A stretch of 33,029 nt of DNA from Allobosea sp. ASV33 (GTDB taxonomy: Bacteria > Pseudomonadota > Alphaproteobacteria > Rhizobiales > Beijerinckiaceae). The notes under the pieces were generated by a model. That model was not told the DNA's origin, did no database searches, and was given only the letters and a program-made list of their open reading frames with translations. Numbering within the stretch: the first letter of the stretch is position 1; each line of letters opens with the position of its first letter. Positions 17,753-26,977 of this stretch are shown piece after piece. Both the position numbers and the translations under genes were made by a program. The stretch lies in assembly GCF_016428755.1 (NCBI RefSeq), contig NZ_JAELTI010000062.1:1-33029 (forward strand), written 5' to 3'.

Positions 17753-18679
17753 ATGCCCTTCGCAGACCTCTCCTCCGATATCCGCGCCTCGGCTCCCGAT
17801 CTGCGGGGCCGGCTTCTCGCCAATCAGGAACTCTCCGGCCTGACCTGGTTCCGCGTCGGCGGTCCGGCACAGATCCTGTTCACGCCGGCCGATGACGAGG
17901 ACCTCGCCTATCTGCTGTCGAAGCTGCCGGAGGACATTCCGGTCACGGTGATCGGACTCGGCTCCAACCTGATCGTGCGCGATGGCGGCATTCCCGGTGT
18001 CGTGGTCCGGCTCGGCGGCAAGGCTTTCGGCGAGATCGCGCTGGAGAGCGGCGACCGTCTGCGCGCCGGCACGGCGGTGCCGGACGTCAAGGTTGCCCGC
18101 GCTGCGGTGGATGCCTCGCTCGACGGGCTCGCCTTTTACCGCGGCATCCCCGGCTCGATCGGCGGGGCGCTGCGTATGAATGCCGGCGCTCATGGTGGCG
18201 AGACCACCGATGTGCTTGTCTCGGCGCGTGGCGTCACCCGCAAGGGCGAGATCGTGACGCTCTCGCATGCCGAGATGGGTTTCACCTATCGCAACAGCGC
18301 GGCCTCGACCCGCGACATCATCTTCACCTCCGCCCTGTTCCAGGGCCGGCCGGGCGACCAGGCGGAAATCCAGGCCGAGATGGACCGGGTCACGGCGGCC
18401 CGCGAGGCGGCCCAGCCGATCAAGGAGCGCACCGGCGGCTCGACCTTCAAAAACCCCGAAGGCGGCAAGGCCTGGAAGCTGATCGACGCTGCGGGCTGCC
18501 GCGGCCTGCGCGTCGGCGGGGCGCAGGTCTCGGAGATGCACTGCAACTTCCTGATCAACACTGGTGGCGCGACGGCCGCCGATGTCGAAGGGCTCGGCGA
18601 GGAGGTTCGCCGCCGGGTCAAGGAAAACTCCGGCTTCGAGCTCCAGTGGGAGATCAAGCGGCTCGGGGTTGCGGCGTAG
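17753..18679 (+). CDS. murB: UDP-N-acetylenolpyruvoylglucosamine reductase MurB
   Basis: A 308-residue FAD-dependent enzyme that uses NADPH to reduce UDP-GlcNAc-enolpyruvate to UDP-MurNAc. FAD-binding segments include [13 protein letters not shown] (68-80) and [23 protein letters not shown] (128-150). By family analogy the proton-donor serine is S230 in [11 protein letters not shown] and the second catalytic acid is E300 in LQWEIKRLG. No strong ribosome site is visible. Its last eight codons overlap, tail to tail, the end of the opposite-strand EamA gene. Confidence 0.97.
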   Translation: MPFADLSSDIRASAPDLRGRLLANQELSGLTWFRVGGPAQILFTPADDEDLAYLLSKLPEDIPVTVIGLGSNLIVRDGGIPGVVVRLGGKAFGEIALESGDRLRAGTAVPDVKVARAAVDASLDGLAFYRGIPGSIGGALRMNAGAHGGETTDVLVSARGVTRKGEIVTLSHAEMGFTYRNSAASTRDIIFTSALFQGRPGDQAEIQAEMDRVTAAREAAQPIKERTGGSTFKNPEGGKAWKLIDAAGCRGLRVGGAQVSEMHCNFLINTGGATAADVEGLGEEVRRRVKENSGFELQWEIKRLGVAA

Positions 18680-19541
18680 CCGGGGCTGCCGAGGCGCGGC
18701 GGCGGGAGAGGATCATCCCGACGATCGTGGAACCCAGCACGATCGCGATGCCGAGGAACTGAAGCGGGCTCAGCCATTCCCCCAGAAGTAGGGCGCCGAG
18801 GATCGTCGCCATGGTCGGGCTGAGCAGGCCGAGGAAGGCGACGCCTGCGCCCAGCGTGGTGATGCCCCTGATCCAGAGCCAGTAGGTCAGGGCCGTGCCG
18901 ACCAGCACCAGATAGGTCATTCCGAGCCCGTTGAGGGCGCTCGGCACCGGCGGCGGACCTTCGACGAACAGGGCGATGGGCAGCAGGATCAGGCCGCCGA
19001 GCGTGAGCTGCCAGGCCGCGATTGCGAGCGGCGAACCCAACTTGCCCCAGCGTTCGATCAGCACGGTGCCGGTCGCCATCGAGGCGGCGCTGAGGAGCCC
19101 GGCGATGATGCCGATCGCATCGGGCTTGGCGTGGGGATCGAGCACCAAGAGCGCGACCCCGACGAGACCGGCGAGCGCAGCGAGGATCTGGCCGCGCCCC
19201 GGACGCCGGTTGAGCAAGGGCCAGGCGAGCAGGCCGACGATCAAAGGCTGGGTCGAGCCGACGGTCGCGGCAAGCCCGCCGGGCAGGCGCGCCGCGCTGA
19301 CGAAGAGCAGGGCGAAGAAGATGCCGATATTGGCGAGGCCGAGCGCCGCCAATGGCAAGAGCTTGTCGCGCGGCGGCAGGCCGGCTCCGAGCGCCATCAA
19401 TAACAGGCCGGCGGGCAGGGCCCGCAGCGCACCGACGAGCAGCGGATGATCCACCGGCAACGTCTGTGTGAAGATGATGTAGGTGGTGCCCCAGATGCAG
19501 GGCACGAGGATCGTGGTCAGCAAGGTCCGGTTCAGCGGCAT
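18654..19541 (-). CDS. EamA/DMT-family transporter
   Basis: A 295-residue inner-membrane protein of the drug/metabolite transporter superfamily, with ten predicted membrane helices in two EamA repeats. It opens with [25 protein letters not shown], and [12 protein letters not shown] and GVALLVL follow. Such proteins usually export amino acids, metabolites or drugs; the substrate here is unknown. The start has GGAGG five bases upstream. It overlaps the 3' end of murB by 26 bases and is divergent from a MarR gene, its likely repressor. It is not a normal dcw member and appears inserted. Confidence 0.92.
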   Translation of the reverse strand: MPLNRTLLTTILVPCIWGTTYIIFTQTLPVDHPLLVGALRALPAGLLLMALGAGLPPRDKLLPLAALGLANIGIFFALLFVSAARLPGGLAATVGSTQPLIVGLLAWPLLNRRPGRGQILAALAGLVGVALLVLDPHAKPDAIGIIAGLLSAASMATGTVLIERWGKLGSPLAIAAWQLTLGGLILLPIALFVEGPPPVPSALNGLGMTYLVLVGTALTYWLWIRGITTLGAGVAFLGLLSPTMATILGALLLGEWLSPLQFLGIAIVLGSTIVGMILSRRRASAAPATPQPRAA

Positions 19542-19597
19542 GTCGGCCTCCGATCGCGCGGCGCGCTTGGCTCTTGGCGGCGCGGCTGCTAGTTTGA

Positions 19598-19630
19598 TTT
19601 GATATAAGATAATTCGATATCAAATTATCT
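19598..19630. promoter_or_regulatory. Interleaved palindromic operator between EamA and MarR genes
   Basis: Two perfect 8-bp inverted repeats are interleaved: TTTGATAT-N11-ATATCAAA (19598-19624) and AGATAATT-N8-AATTATCT (19607-19630), with GATATC (19616-19621) lying inside both spans. The segment is AT-rich against a GC-rich background. Location and symmetry fit the operator of the adjacent MarR regulator, covering both divergent promoters. Confidence 0.65.
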
Positions 19631-19659
19631 GACGTGAAGATACTTGGCAAGGAGCCGGA

Positions 19660-20157
19660 ATGAGTCAGGAGCGAGCCGGCGTTCAGGGCGGTCCGATGGA
19701 TTCGATCCTGGCGCAGTGGCGACGGGAGAGGCCCGATCTCGATACCAGCGTCATGGCGGTCTGCGGCGATCTCTGGCGAGCGGCGGACCGGGTGCGCGAC
19801 GGGGTTTCCGCCAATCTCGCCGGGGACGATCTCGATCTCGCCGGCCACGACGTGCTGCTGACGCTCCGGCGCCAGGGCAGGGGGCGGGCGCTTTCCCCCT
19901 CCGAACTTGCCGCGGACATGATGATCTCGACCTCGGCGATGACGAACCGGCTCGACCGCTTGCAGAAGCGCGGGCTGATCGAGCGGCAGCCCGATCCGGC
20001 AGACCGGCGGGCACTGCGGATCGTGCTGACCGAGGCCGGTTTCGCGCTGGTGGACCGAATCGTCGTCAGCCATGTCGCGACCGAGGAGCGGCTGGTCAGC
20101 GCGCTTTCGGGGGAGGAGCGGGCGGAGCTCAGGCGGCTGCTCGCAAAGATCGGCTAG
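19660..20157 (+). CDS. MarR-family transcriptional regulator
   Basis: A 165-residue winged-helix regulator. The recognition region LSPSELAADMMISTSAMTNRLDRLQKRGLIERQPDPADRRALRIVLTEAG is a typical MarR helix-turn-helix plus wing at about residues 78-130. The ATG has AAGGAG six bases upstream. It is divergent from the EamA exporter, and the palindromic site between them suggests that it represses both genes, released by a ligand exported by the transporter. The ligand is unknown. Confidence 0.92.
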   Translation: MSQERAGVQGGPMDSILAQWRRERPDLDTSVMAVCGDLWRAADRVRDGVSANLAGDDLDLAGHDVLLTLRRQGRGRALSPSELAADMMISTSAMTNRLDRLQKRGLIERQPDPADRRALRIVLTEAGFALVDRIVVSHVATEERLVSALSGEERAELRRLLAKIG

Positions 20158-20182
20158 CGGCTGATTCTCTCGGGAACCGCGC

Positions 20183-20280
20183 GGTCATCCCGGGCTTGAC
20201 CCGAGATCCATGCCCGAGCGCTTCCGATCAAGGTTCAGGCATGGATCCCGGCTCTTCGCTTCGCTCCGGCCGGGATGACC
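20183..20280. repeat. Palindromic intergenic repeat, family 1 copy C
   Basis: The ends GGTCATCCCGG (20183-20193) and CCGGGATGACC (20270-20280) are perfect inverted repeats. An inner pair, GAGATCCATGCC and GGCATGGATCCC, extends the hairpin. It lies 25 bases after the MarR stop codon. Confidence 0.78.
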
Positions 20281-20363
20281 CACGTTTCATTGAAAACACT
20301 CGTGCTCGATCCCGCCGCGAACGGGTTCCGCAAGGCCTTGCCGCGAAACGCCGACGCCGCCCA

Positions 20364-20410
20364 TTAACGCGGCGTTCGTCTTGGTTAACGCGCTGTTAAC
20401 CAAGTTTAAC
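20364..20410 (+). promoter_or_regulatory. CtrA-type box and extra TTAAC half-sites upstream of ddl-ftsQAZ
   Basis: TTAA at 20385-20388, seven bases, and TTAAC at 20396-20400 exactly match the CtrA consensus TTAA-N7-TTAAC. Two further TTAAC half-sites flank it at 20364-20368 and 20406-20410. The cluster is 33-79 bases before the ddl start. In Caulobacter, CtrA controls ftsQA and ftsZ transcription through the cell cycle, so a similar role is plausible here. Confidence 0.65.
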
Positions 20411-20442
20411 GAGGTTGGACGCATCGCAGGAGCGAAGCGTCG

Positions 20443-21357
20443 ATGACCAGACATGTTGCAGTGCTGATGGGCGGATGGTCCGTCGAGCGGGAGGTCAGCC
20501 TCAACAGCGGCGCGGCCTGCGCGCGGGCGCTGGAAAGCGTCGGCTACCGCGTCACCCGCGTCGACGTGCAGCGCGACATCGCCGAGGTGCTGGCGAAGCT
20601 GAAGCCCGATGTCGCCTTCAACGCCCTGCATGGCCGCTTCGGCGAGGACGGCACGATCCAGGGCGTGCTGGAGATCCTGCGCATTCCCTACAGCCATTCC
20701 GGCGTGCTGGCCTCGGCGCTGGCGATCCGCAAGGACCGGGCGAAGACCGTGGTGAAGGCGGCCGGCGTACCGGTCGCCCACGGCGTCAACGTCTCGCGAT
20801 TCGCCGCCGCCAAGGCGCATGTCCTGCCGCCGCCCTACGTGCTCAAGCCGATCGACGAGGGCTCCTCCGTCGGCGTCGTCATCGTCAAGAAGGGCAGGGA
20901 GCATCCGCCGCAGGAAATCGCCCGGCCGGACTGGCCCTGCGGCGAGATGCTGCTGGCAGAAACCTTCATCGCCGGGCGCGAACTGACCTGCGCGGTGATG
21001 GGCGACCGCAGCCTCGGTGTGACCGAAATACAAGCCGCAACCGGTGAGTTTTACGACTACGACGCGAAGTACGCGAAAGGCGGCTCGATCCACATCTGTC
21101 CGGCTCAAATTTTACCGAAAATTTACCAGCAGATCGAAGAGTGTGCGTTAACGGCGCATCAAGCAATCGGATGCCGGGGCGTCAGCCGATCTGACTTCCG
21201 CTACCACGACGAGAGCGACACGCTCGTCTGGCTGGAAGTCAATACGCAGCCCGGGATGACCGAGACCAGCCTGGTGCCCGAGTTGGCTGCCCATGCGGGC
21301 CTGGATTTCGGTGAGCTCGTCAAATGGATGGTGGAGGACGCCTCCCTCGATCGGTGA
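20443..21357 (+). CDS. ddl: D-alanine--D-alanine ligase Ddl
   Basis: A 304-residue cytoplasmic ATP-grasp enzyme that joins two D-alanines for use by MurF. Motifs include [17 protein letters not shown] (about 6-22), [15 protein letters not shown], the ATP-binding [11 protein letters not shown], and the magnesium-binding [16 protein letters not shown] near the C-terminus. CAGGAG lies about ten bases before the ATG. Codons around 21106-21126 and 21148 are unusually AT-rich and include two TTA leucines, which may mark an internal regulatory site before ftsQ. Confidence 0.97.
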   Translation: MTRHVAVLMGGWSVEREVSLNSGAACARALESVGYRVTRVDVQRDIAEVLAKLKPDVAFNALHGRFGEDGTIQGVLEILRIPYSHSGVLASALAIRKDRAKTVVKAAGVPVAHGVNVSRFAAAKAHVLPPPYVLKPIDEGSSVGVVIVKKGREHPPQEIARPDWPCGEMLLAETFIAGRELTCAVMGDRSLGVTEIQAATGEFYDYDAKYAKGGSIHICPAQILPKIYQQIEECALTAHQAIGCRGVSRSDFRYHDESDTLVWLEVNTQPGMTETSLVPELAAHAGLDFGELVKWMVEDASLDR

Positions 21358-21362
21358 AAGCG

Positions 21363-22325
21363 ATGTCGGCGAAAACCGTTGCCATGCCCCGCTATGCGCC
21401 TGCCCGGCCGCTCTCCCGGCTGCCGGTCGCGCATGCCGCCCCCCAGCTGCTGGTGGGTGAGCAGCGCCAGGGCCGCTGGATGCGCCGCTCGCGTCGTAGC
21501 GCCGTCGCGGTGCCGCTGGCGCAGCGCCTGCCGCAGAGCCTCGGCACCTGGCTGGCGCTGGGCTTCCTGACGCTCAGCCTCGGCAGCGGCTTCGTGCTCG
21601 GCGGCCACTGGCAGACCATGCAGGACAATTACGGCGAGCCGCGCCACATGTTCGCGCGGGCGCTCGGCTTCGGCATCGACCGCGTCACCATCTCCGGCCT
21701 CTCGGGCTTGTCCGAGCAGGAGGTCCTGGTTGCGGCCGGCATCGATTCGAAGACCTCGCTGGTGTTTTTCGATGCCGACGAGGCCCGCAAGCAGCTCGAG
21801 GCGACGCCGCTGATTCGCGAGGCCGCCGTCCGCAAGCTCTATCCGGGCGAGGTCTCGATCGCGCTCACCGAGCGCGAGCCCTATGCGCTCTGGCAGGTGA
21901 AGGGCGAGCTCTTCGTGATCGCGGCCGACGGCACGGTGATCGACAAGATGGACGATGGCCGCTTCGCCTATCTGCCGCTGGTCGTCGGCGCCGATGCCAA
22001 CAACCGCGCCGCCGAATATCTGGCGATCCGCAGCAAGGCCGGCGCCTTCGCCCAGCATATCCGCGCAGCGACCCTGGTCTCCGGGCGTCGCTGGAACCTG
22101 AAACTCGACAACGGCATGGATGTGCGCTTGCCCGAGACCAAGCCGGAAGCCGCGGTGCAGCGCCTCGTGTCGCTGGAGAGCGATTATCGCATCCTCGACA
22201 AGGACGTGCTGGCCATCGACCTGCGCCAGCCCGACCGGGTGACGATGCGGCTCTCGGAAGAGGCTGCCGCGGCGCGCGCCGACCAGCTCAAGAGCAAGGC
22301 CAAGAAGAAGGGAGGCGAGGCGTGA
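21363..22325 (+). CDS. ftsQ: Cell division protein FtsQ
   Basis: A 320-residue bitopic divisome protein. It has a basic, disordered cytoplasmic N-terminus (1-58), one membrane segment at about 61-80, and a periplasmic POTRA domain starting at GIDRVTISGLSGLSEQEVLVAAGI (104-127), followed by the FtsQ/DivIB beta domain. It scaffolds FtsL and FtsB. The start is taken as ATG 21363, six bases after the ddl stop; GTG 21354, overlapping that stop, is an alternative. Its stop overlaps the ftsA start as GTGA. Confidence 0.94.
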   Translation: MSAKTVAMPRYAPARPLSRLPVAHAAPQLLVGEQRQGRWMRRSRRSAVAVPLAQRLPQSLGTWLALGFLTLSLGSGFVLGGHWQTMQDNYGEPRHMFARALGFGIDRVTISGLSGLSEQEVLVAAGIDSKTSLVFFDADEARKQLEATPLIREAAVRKLYPGEVSIALTEREPYALWQVKGELFVIAADGTVIDKMDDGRFAYLPLVVGADANNRAAEYLAIRSKAGAFAQHIRAATLVSGRRWNLKLDNGMDVRLPETKPEAAVQRLVSLESDYRILDKDVLAIDLRQPDRVTMRLSEEAAAARADQLKSKAKKKGGEA

Positions 22326-23653
22326 ACCACGTCACCTCCCAGGGTCTGACGCCCCGCATGCGTCCGCTGTCGTCGCGCAAGAGCGCGACCTTGTCGATTC
22401 TCGACATCGGCACCAGCAAGGTCGTCTGCCTGATCGCCGAGCTCAGCCCGGCCGAGACCAACGAACGGCTGCGCGGGCGCACCCATGTCGCCCGCATCAT
22501 CGGCATCGGCCACCAGCGCTCGCTCGGCCTGAAGGGCGGCGCGATCGTCGATCTCGAAAGCGCCGAGCGCGCGATCCGTGCCGCTGTCGACGCGGCCGAG
22601 CGCATGGCGAAGGTCGAGGTGCAGTCGGTCATCGTCAACCTGACCGGCGGGCGCATCGGCTCGCAGCATTATGCGGCGAGCGTCGACCTGCGCTCCGGCT
22701 CGGTCGGCGACAGCGATGTGAAGCGCGTGCTCGCGACGGCCGCGACCCATGCGCTGCGCCCCGGCAAGGCCGTGCTCCATGCCCTGCCGACCGGCTATGC
22801 GCTGGACGGCGTGCCCGGCGTGCTCGATCCGCGCGGCCTGATCGGCGGCAAGCTCTCGGTCGACATGCATGTCGTCGCCAGCGAAGCGGCAGCGGCGCGC
22901 AACGTGATGCTCGCGGTCGAGCGCTGCCATCTCGAAGTCGAGGCGGTGGTCGCGACCCCCTACGCCTCCGGCCTCTCGGTTCTGGTCGACGACGAATCGG
23001 AGATGGGCGTCGTCCTCGTCGATCTCGGCGGCGGCTCGACCTCGCTCGGCGTGTTCTCGGGCGGGCATCTCGTCCATGCCGACGCAATCGCCGTCGGCGG
23101 CAACCACATCACCATGGACGTGGCGCGCGGCCTCTCGACCCGCGTCTCGGCGGCCGAGCGGCTGAAGACGCTGCACGGCTCCTGCATCTCCAGCGCGTCC
23201 GACGAGCGCGACATGATCGCGGTGCCGCAGGTCGACGACGACGAGCGCGACATGCCGAACCATCTCGCCAAGTCGCATCTGGTCAGGATCATCAAGCCGC
23301 GCGTCGAGGAGATCCTCGAACTGGTGCGCGACAGGCTGAACAATGCCGGCTTCTCGGCCCAAGCCGGGCGGCGCGTCGTCCTCACCGGCGGTGCCTGCCA
23401 GCTCACCGGACTGCCGGAAGTGGCCCGGCGCATCCTCGGCGGGCAGGTCCGGACCGGCCGCCCGCTCGGGATCAAGGGCCTGCCGGAAGCGGGCAAGGGC
23501 CCGGCCTTCGCGGCGGCGGTCGGCCTGCTGGTCTACCCGCAGGTCGCCCATGTCGAGCATTTCGAGCCGCGTGCTGCCGGTGCGCGCCATTTCGCGACCG
23601 GGACGGATGGCTACTTCTCGCGCGTCGGGCGGTGGCTGAAAGACAGTTTCTAG
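22322..23653 (+). CDS. ftsA: Cell division protein FtsA
   Basis: A 443-residue actin-like protein that tethers FtsZ filaments to the inner membrane and recruits later divisome proteins. It shows the nucleotide-binding phosphate-1 motif LDIGTSKVVCLIAEL (about 27-41), the SHS2/1C domain, VVLVDLGGGSTSLGVF, and LTGGACQLTGL for the adenosine motif. The C-terminal GYFSRVGRWLKDSF is the amphipathic membrane-targeting helix. The GTG start at 22322 overlaps the ftsQ stop and has GGGAGG upstream. Confidence 0.97.
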   Translation: MNHVTSQGLTPRMRPLSSRKSATLSILDIGTSKVVCLIAELSPAETNERLRGRTHVARIIGIGHQRSLGLKGGAIVDLESAERAIRAAVDAAERMAKVEVQSVIVNLTGGRIGSQHYAASVDLRSGSVGDSDVKRVLATAATHALRPGKAVLHALPTGYALDGVPGVLDPRGLIGGKLSVDMHVVASEAAAARNVMLAVERCHLEVEAVVATPYASGLSVLVDDESEMGVVLVDLGGGSTSLGVFSGGHLVHADAIAVGGNHITMDVARGLSTRVSAAERLKTLHGSCISSASDERDMIAVPQVDDDERDMPNHLAKSHLVRIIKPRVEEILELVRDRLNNAGFSAQAGRRVVLTGGACQLTGLPEVARRILGGQVRTGRPLGIKGLPEAGKGPAFAAAVGLLVYPQVAHVEHFEPRAAGARHFATGTDGYFSRVGRWLKDSF

Positions 23654-23749
23654 TGAGTACGGCTCGTCCCCAGGGCGGGCCACGGCGTCAAACGTAGCAA
23701 TCGGGACGGCTCCCGCCAGGCGCCGGACAAGGGATCAAAAGAGGCAATC

Positions 23750-25456
23750 ATGGCGATGAATCTGCAAGCCCCGGACATCCGGGAACTGAAGCCCCGGATC
23801 ACGGTGTTCGGCGTCGGTGGCGCCGGCGGCAATGCGGTCAACAACATGATCGAGGCCGGCCTCGACGGCGTCGACTTCGTCGTCGCCAACACCGATGCGC
23901 AGGCTCTCGCCCTGTCGCGCGCCTCCCGCATCGTGCAGATGGGCCTGCAGGTCACCGAGGGTCTCGGCGCCGGCTCGCAGCCGGAAGTCGGGCGCGCGGC
24001 GGCCGAAGAGGTCATCGACGAGATCCGCGACCATCTGGCGGGCGCCCACATGGTCTTCATCACCGCCGGCATGGGCGGCGGCACCGGCACGGGCGCTGCC
24101 CCCGCGATCGCCCGCGTCGCCCGCGACATGGGCATCCTGACCGTCGGCGTCGTCACCAAGCCGTTCCAGTTCGAAGGCCAGCGCCGCATGCGCATGGCGG
24201 AGGCCGGCATCGGCGAGCTGAACGAGGCGGTCGACACCCTGATCGTCATCCCGAACCAGAACCTGTTCCGCGTCGCCAACGAGACCACCGGCTTCGCCGA
24301 TGCCTTCGGCATGGCCGACCAGGTGCTCTATTCGGGCGTCGCCTGCATCACCGACCTGATGGTCCGCCCCGGCCTGATCAATCTCGACTTCGCGGACGTG
24401 CGCGCCGTGATGCGCGGCATGGGCAAGGCGATGATGGGCACCGGCGAGGCGCAGGGCGAGAAGCGCGCGCTGACCGCGGCCCAGGCCGCGATCAACAACC
24501 CGCTGCTCGACGACGTCTCGATGAAGGGCGCGCGCGGCCTGCTGATCTCGATCACCGGCGGGCGCGACATGAAGCTCTATGAGGTCGACGAGGCCGCCAC
24601 CCGCATCCGCGAGGAGGTCGATTCCGAGGCCAACATCATCGTCGGCGCGACCTTCGACGAATCGCTGGAAGGCACTGTGCGCGTCTCCGTCGTCGCGACC
24701 GGCATCGACAAGCCGATCTCGTCGCTGGTCGAGAACGACGACACCGAAGCCCGCATCGCCCAGGTCGCCGAGCGCCTGAAGGCCGAGGCCCGCCTGCGCA
24801 GCAACGCCGCGGTCGCCACCGCACGCCCGGTCGCTCCGCCGGCTCCCGTGATCGAAACGGCCCGCGTCGCCCCGGCTCAGATGCCGGAGCCCGCTCCGAT
24901 CGCCCAGGTCGCGCAGGACATCCGCATCGAGCCGGTGCAGCCGCGCCCGGTGATGGCCGCCCCTCCGGCGCCCGAGCCCGTCCACCATGCCGAGCCGCAC
25001 CTGCATTTCGACGAGAGCTTCATCCCGCCGATGCCGGAGCGCGCCGTCGTCCGCCCGACCCGCATGCCGCGCGTCGAGGACCTGCCGGCTCCGGGCCAGG
25101 CCCAGCTCAATGCCCATCGTGGCGTCCAGCCCGCGCCGCAGCCGCCGAGCGCCGTCGAGCAGAAGCGCATGTCGCTGATGCAGCGCCTCGCCTCCGTCGG
25201 CTTCGGCGGCCGCAAGGATGACGAGGCCGAGATGGCTCCGGCTCCCGCGCCGGCCCGTCAGATGCCCCAGGCTCCGATGCCGCAGGCGGCTGCGCCGAGC
25301 GCAGCGCATGCCGAGTATATGCGCCGCCCGGCGCCGCAGCCGGCCTCGCGCCCGGCGCAGGGCCAGCTCGACCCGCATGGCCGCGCTGCCCCGACTCGCT
25401 CCAGCGAGGAAGACCATCTCGAGATCCCGGCCTTCCTCCGCCGCCAGGCGAACTGA
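23750..25456 (+). CDS. ftsZ: Cell division GTPase FtsZ
   Basis: A 568-residue tubulin homologue that polymerises at midcell to form the Z ring. It has the GTP signature GGGTGTG at 109-115, the T7 synergy loop NLDFADV at 211-217, and a folded core ending near 345. A proline- and alanine-rich linker of about 200 residues follows, then the conserved C-terminal peptide [10 protein letters not shown] that binds FtsA. The long linker is normal for Hyphomicrobiales but much longer than in E. coli. A 96-base gap separates it from ftsA. A strong terminator follows. Confidence 0.98.
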   Translation: MAMNLQAPDIRELKPRITVFGVGGAGGNAVNNMIEAGLDGVDFVVANTDAQALALSRASRIVQMGLQVTEGLGAGSQPEVGRAAAEEVIDEIRDHLAGAHMVFITAGMGGGTGTGAAPAIARVARDMGILTVGVVTKPFQFEGQRRMRMAEAGIGELNEAVDTLIVIPNQNLFRVANETTGFADAFGMADQVLYSGVACITDLMVRPGLINLDFADVRAVMRGMGKAMMGTGEAQGEKRALTAAQAAINNPLLDDVSMKGARGLLISITGGRDMKLYEVDEAATRIREEVDSEANIIVGATFDESLEGTVRVSVVATGIDKPISSLVENDDTEARIAQVAERLKAEARLRSNAAVATARPVAPPAPVIETARVAPAQMPEPAPIAQVAQDIRIEPVQPRPVMAAPPAPEPVHHAEPHLHFDESFIPPMPERAVVRPTRMPRVEDLPAPGQAQLNAHRGVQPAPQPPSAVEQKRMSLMQRLASVGFGGRKDDEAEMAPAPAPARQMPQAPMPQAAAPSAAHAEYMRRPAPQPASRPAQGQLDPHGRAAPTRSSEEDHLEIPAFLRRQAN

Positions 25457-25487
25457 CCGGACACAAAGCCTCTCACGGCTCTGCAAC

Positions 25488-25522
25488 AAAGCCCGCCGCG
25501 GTATCTCCGCGGCGGGCTTTTC
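25488..25522 (+). terminator. Rho-independent terminator after ftsZ
   Basis: A 14-bp perfect stem (25488-25501 and 25507-25520) with a 5-base loop, rich in GC, ends in a TTTT run. It lies 31 bases past the ftsZ stop and should end the ddl-ftsQAZ transcript, separating it from lpxC. Confidence 0.93.
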
Positions 25523-25761
25523 GTCGTTAGAAAATGTTTATCTTTCAGGACTTTAATGCGCGCGCTCGGGCCGGGCAGCGCTGTAACACAGCGAAAGAAA
25601 GCGTGATTTTGAGAGGCGGCTCCAAAAGCTTATCTTGCGGCGCATCAGACGACAGCGTCGCCGGGTTCTGCTCCGGTGCCGGCCTTGGATAGACATCGTG
25701 GTCCTGCCACCCCGCCGCGGCGGAAGAGAGGCAACCCCGATGATCAGGATTGGATGACGGA
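25523..25761. other. Non-coding region upstream of lpxC with a candidate promoter
   Basis: No gene is seen between the ftsZ terminator and lpxC. The best promoter match is TTGAGA at 25609-25614, 16 bases, then TATCTT at 25631-25636, about 125 bases before the lpxC ATG. Because of the strong terminator upstream, lpxC needs its own promoter. The match is moderate only. Confidence 0.4.
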
Positions 25762-26709
25762 ATGAGCTTCGATCGGCAGACGACCTTGCGGGCAGCCGTG
25801 ACCTTGACCGGAATCGGCGTCCATTCCGGAGCCCCCGCCAGCATCTGCCTCAAGCCGTCCAGCGCCAATTCCGGCGTCGTCTTCCTGCGCACGGGCCTCG
25901 AGGGCATGCCGCCCCAGCTCATCCACGCCAAGCACACCAAGGTCAGCGCCACCGAGCTCTGCACCGTCATCGGCGATCGCGGCCCGGCTTCGGTCTCGAC
26001 CATCGAGCACCTGATGTCGGCCTGCGCCGGCATGGGCCTCGACAACGTGCTCGTTGAGATCGATGGGCCGGAAATGCCGATCATGGACGGCAGCGCCCGC
26101 GAGTTCGTCGCGGCCATCGAGGCGACCGGTATGACGACGCTCGCCGCGCCGCGCCGCTATCTCAAGGTTCTCCAGCCGGTCCGCATCGAGCAGGGCCGCG
26201 CCTTCGCCGAGCTGACCCCGGCCGACCACGGTTTCCGCCTCGATGTCGAGATCGATTTCGACAGCGTCGTCATCGGCCGCCAACGCAAGATCTTCGATCT
26301 CGACGCGCAGGCCTATGCCAGCGAGATCTCGAAGGCCCGCACCTTCGGCTTCATGCGCGATGTCGAGCAGCTCTGGAAGGCGGGCTTCGCCCAGGGCGCC
26401 TCGCTCGAGAACACCGTCGCCGTCGGCGACGACCGGGTGATCAACCCCGAAGGCCTGCGCTATGGCGACGAGTTCGTGCGCCACAAGGTGCTCGATGCGA
26501 TCGGCGATCTCGCGCTCGCCGGCTACCCGATCATCGGCGAGTTCCGCTCTTATTGCGGCGGCCACCGCATGAATGTCCGCATCCTCGAGGCGCTGTTCGC
26601 CGATCGCGCGAATTTCGCGATCGTCGAATCCCAGCCCGTCTTCGCAGCGCCGCGCGCCGTGCAGATGGCCGCAGCCGCTCCGGCCGCCTTTGCGCCGGAT
26701 CTGCACTGA
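25762..26709 (+). CDS. lpxC: UDP-3-O-acyl-N-acetylglucosamine deacetylase LpxC
   Basis: A 315-residue zinc deacetylase that catalyses the committed step of lipid A synthesis in the cytoplasm. Zinc ligands expected from the family are H83 (in E82-H83-LMSA), H241 and D245 (HKVLDAIGDL). H268 in SYCGGHRMN is the catalytic histidine. The N-terminal TTLRAAVTLTGIGVHSG is characteristic. ATG 25762 is preferred; an in-frame TTG at 25750 has a purine box too close for use. It shows that the organism makes lipid A and so has a Gram-negative envelope. Confidence 0.97.
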   Translation: MSFDRQTTLRAAVTLTGIGVHSGAPASICLKPSSANSGVVFLRTGLEGMPPQLIHAKHTKVSATELCTVIGDRGPASVSTIEHLMSACAGMGLDNVLVEIDGPEMPIMDGSAREFVAAIEATGMTTLAAPRRYLKVLQPVRIEQGRAFAELTPADHGFRLDVEIDFDSVVIGRQRKIFDLDAQAYASEISKARTFGFMRDVEQLWKAGFAQGASLENTVAVGDDRVINPEGLRYGDEFVRHKVLDAIGDLALAGYPIIGEFRSYCGGHRMNVRILEALFADRANFAIVESQPVFAAPRAVQMAAAAPAAFAPDLH

Positions 26710-26849
26710 AACGCGGGCAAAGGCTGCTTCGCCTTCCATTCGCCGGGTTTTTGTCCCAGATGCCGCATCCGTGCGGAATCCCGTCATAACCGTTTTTCGG
26801 GAGTGGCGCGGGGGAAGCGTCTGAGGTAAGGCATGCTTCCCGGAGGCTT

Positions 26850-26945
26850 GATCGCCATGCGTCCACCAGACGCGGATTGGCGATCCGGTTCTTGGTTTCA
26901 GCATCGGATTGTCCCGAAAAGTGGCTTCCACTTTCGGGTCCGGTG
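26850..26945. repeat. Dispersed intergenic repeat, family 2 copy E
   Basis: Shares GATCGCCATGCGTCC, a GACGC stem, GCATCGGATT and an AAGTGG...CCACTT hairpin followed by TTCGGGTCCG with the element at 30798-30895, in the same order and spacing. GATCGCC and GGCGATC (26879-26885) form an outer stem. It lies 33-128 bases before the bamD start. Confidence 0.7.
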
Positions 26946-26977
26946 CCTGAGGGACGATCGAAAGAGGACGGACGACT

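Noticed and set aside
26710..26760. T5 run after a possible hairpin downstream of lpxC as a terminator
   Set aside because: The candidate stem is only about five base pairs and does not abut the T run, so I could not support it.
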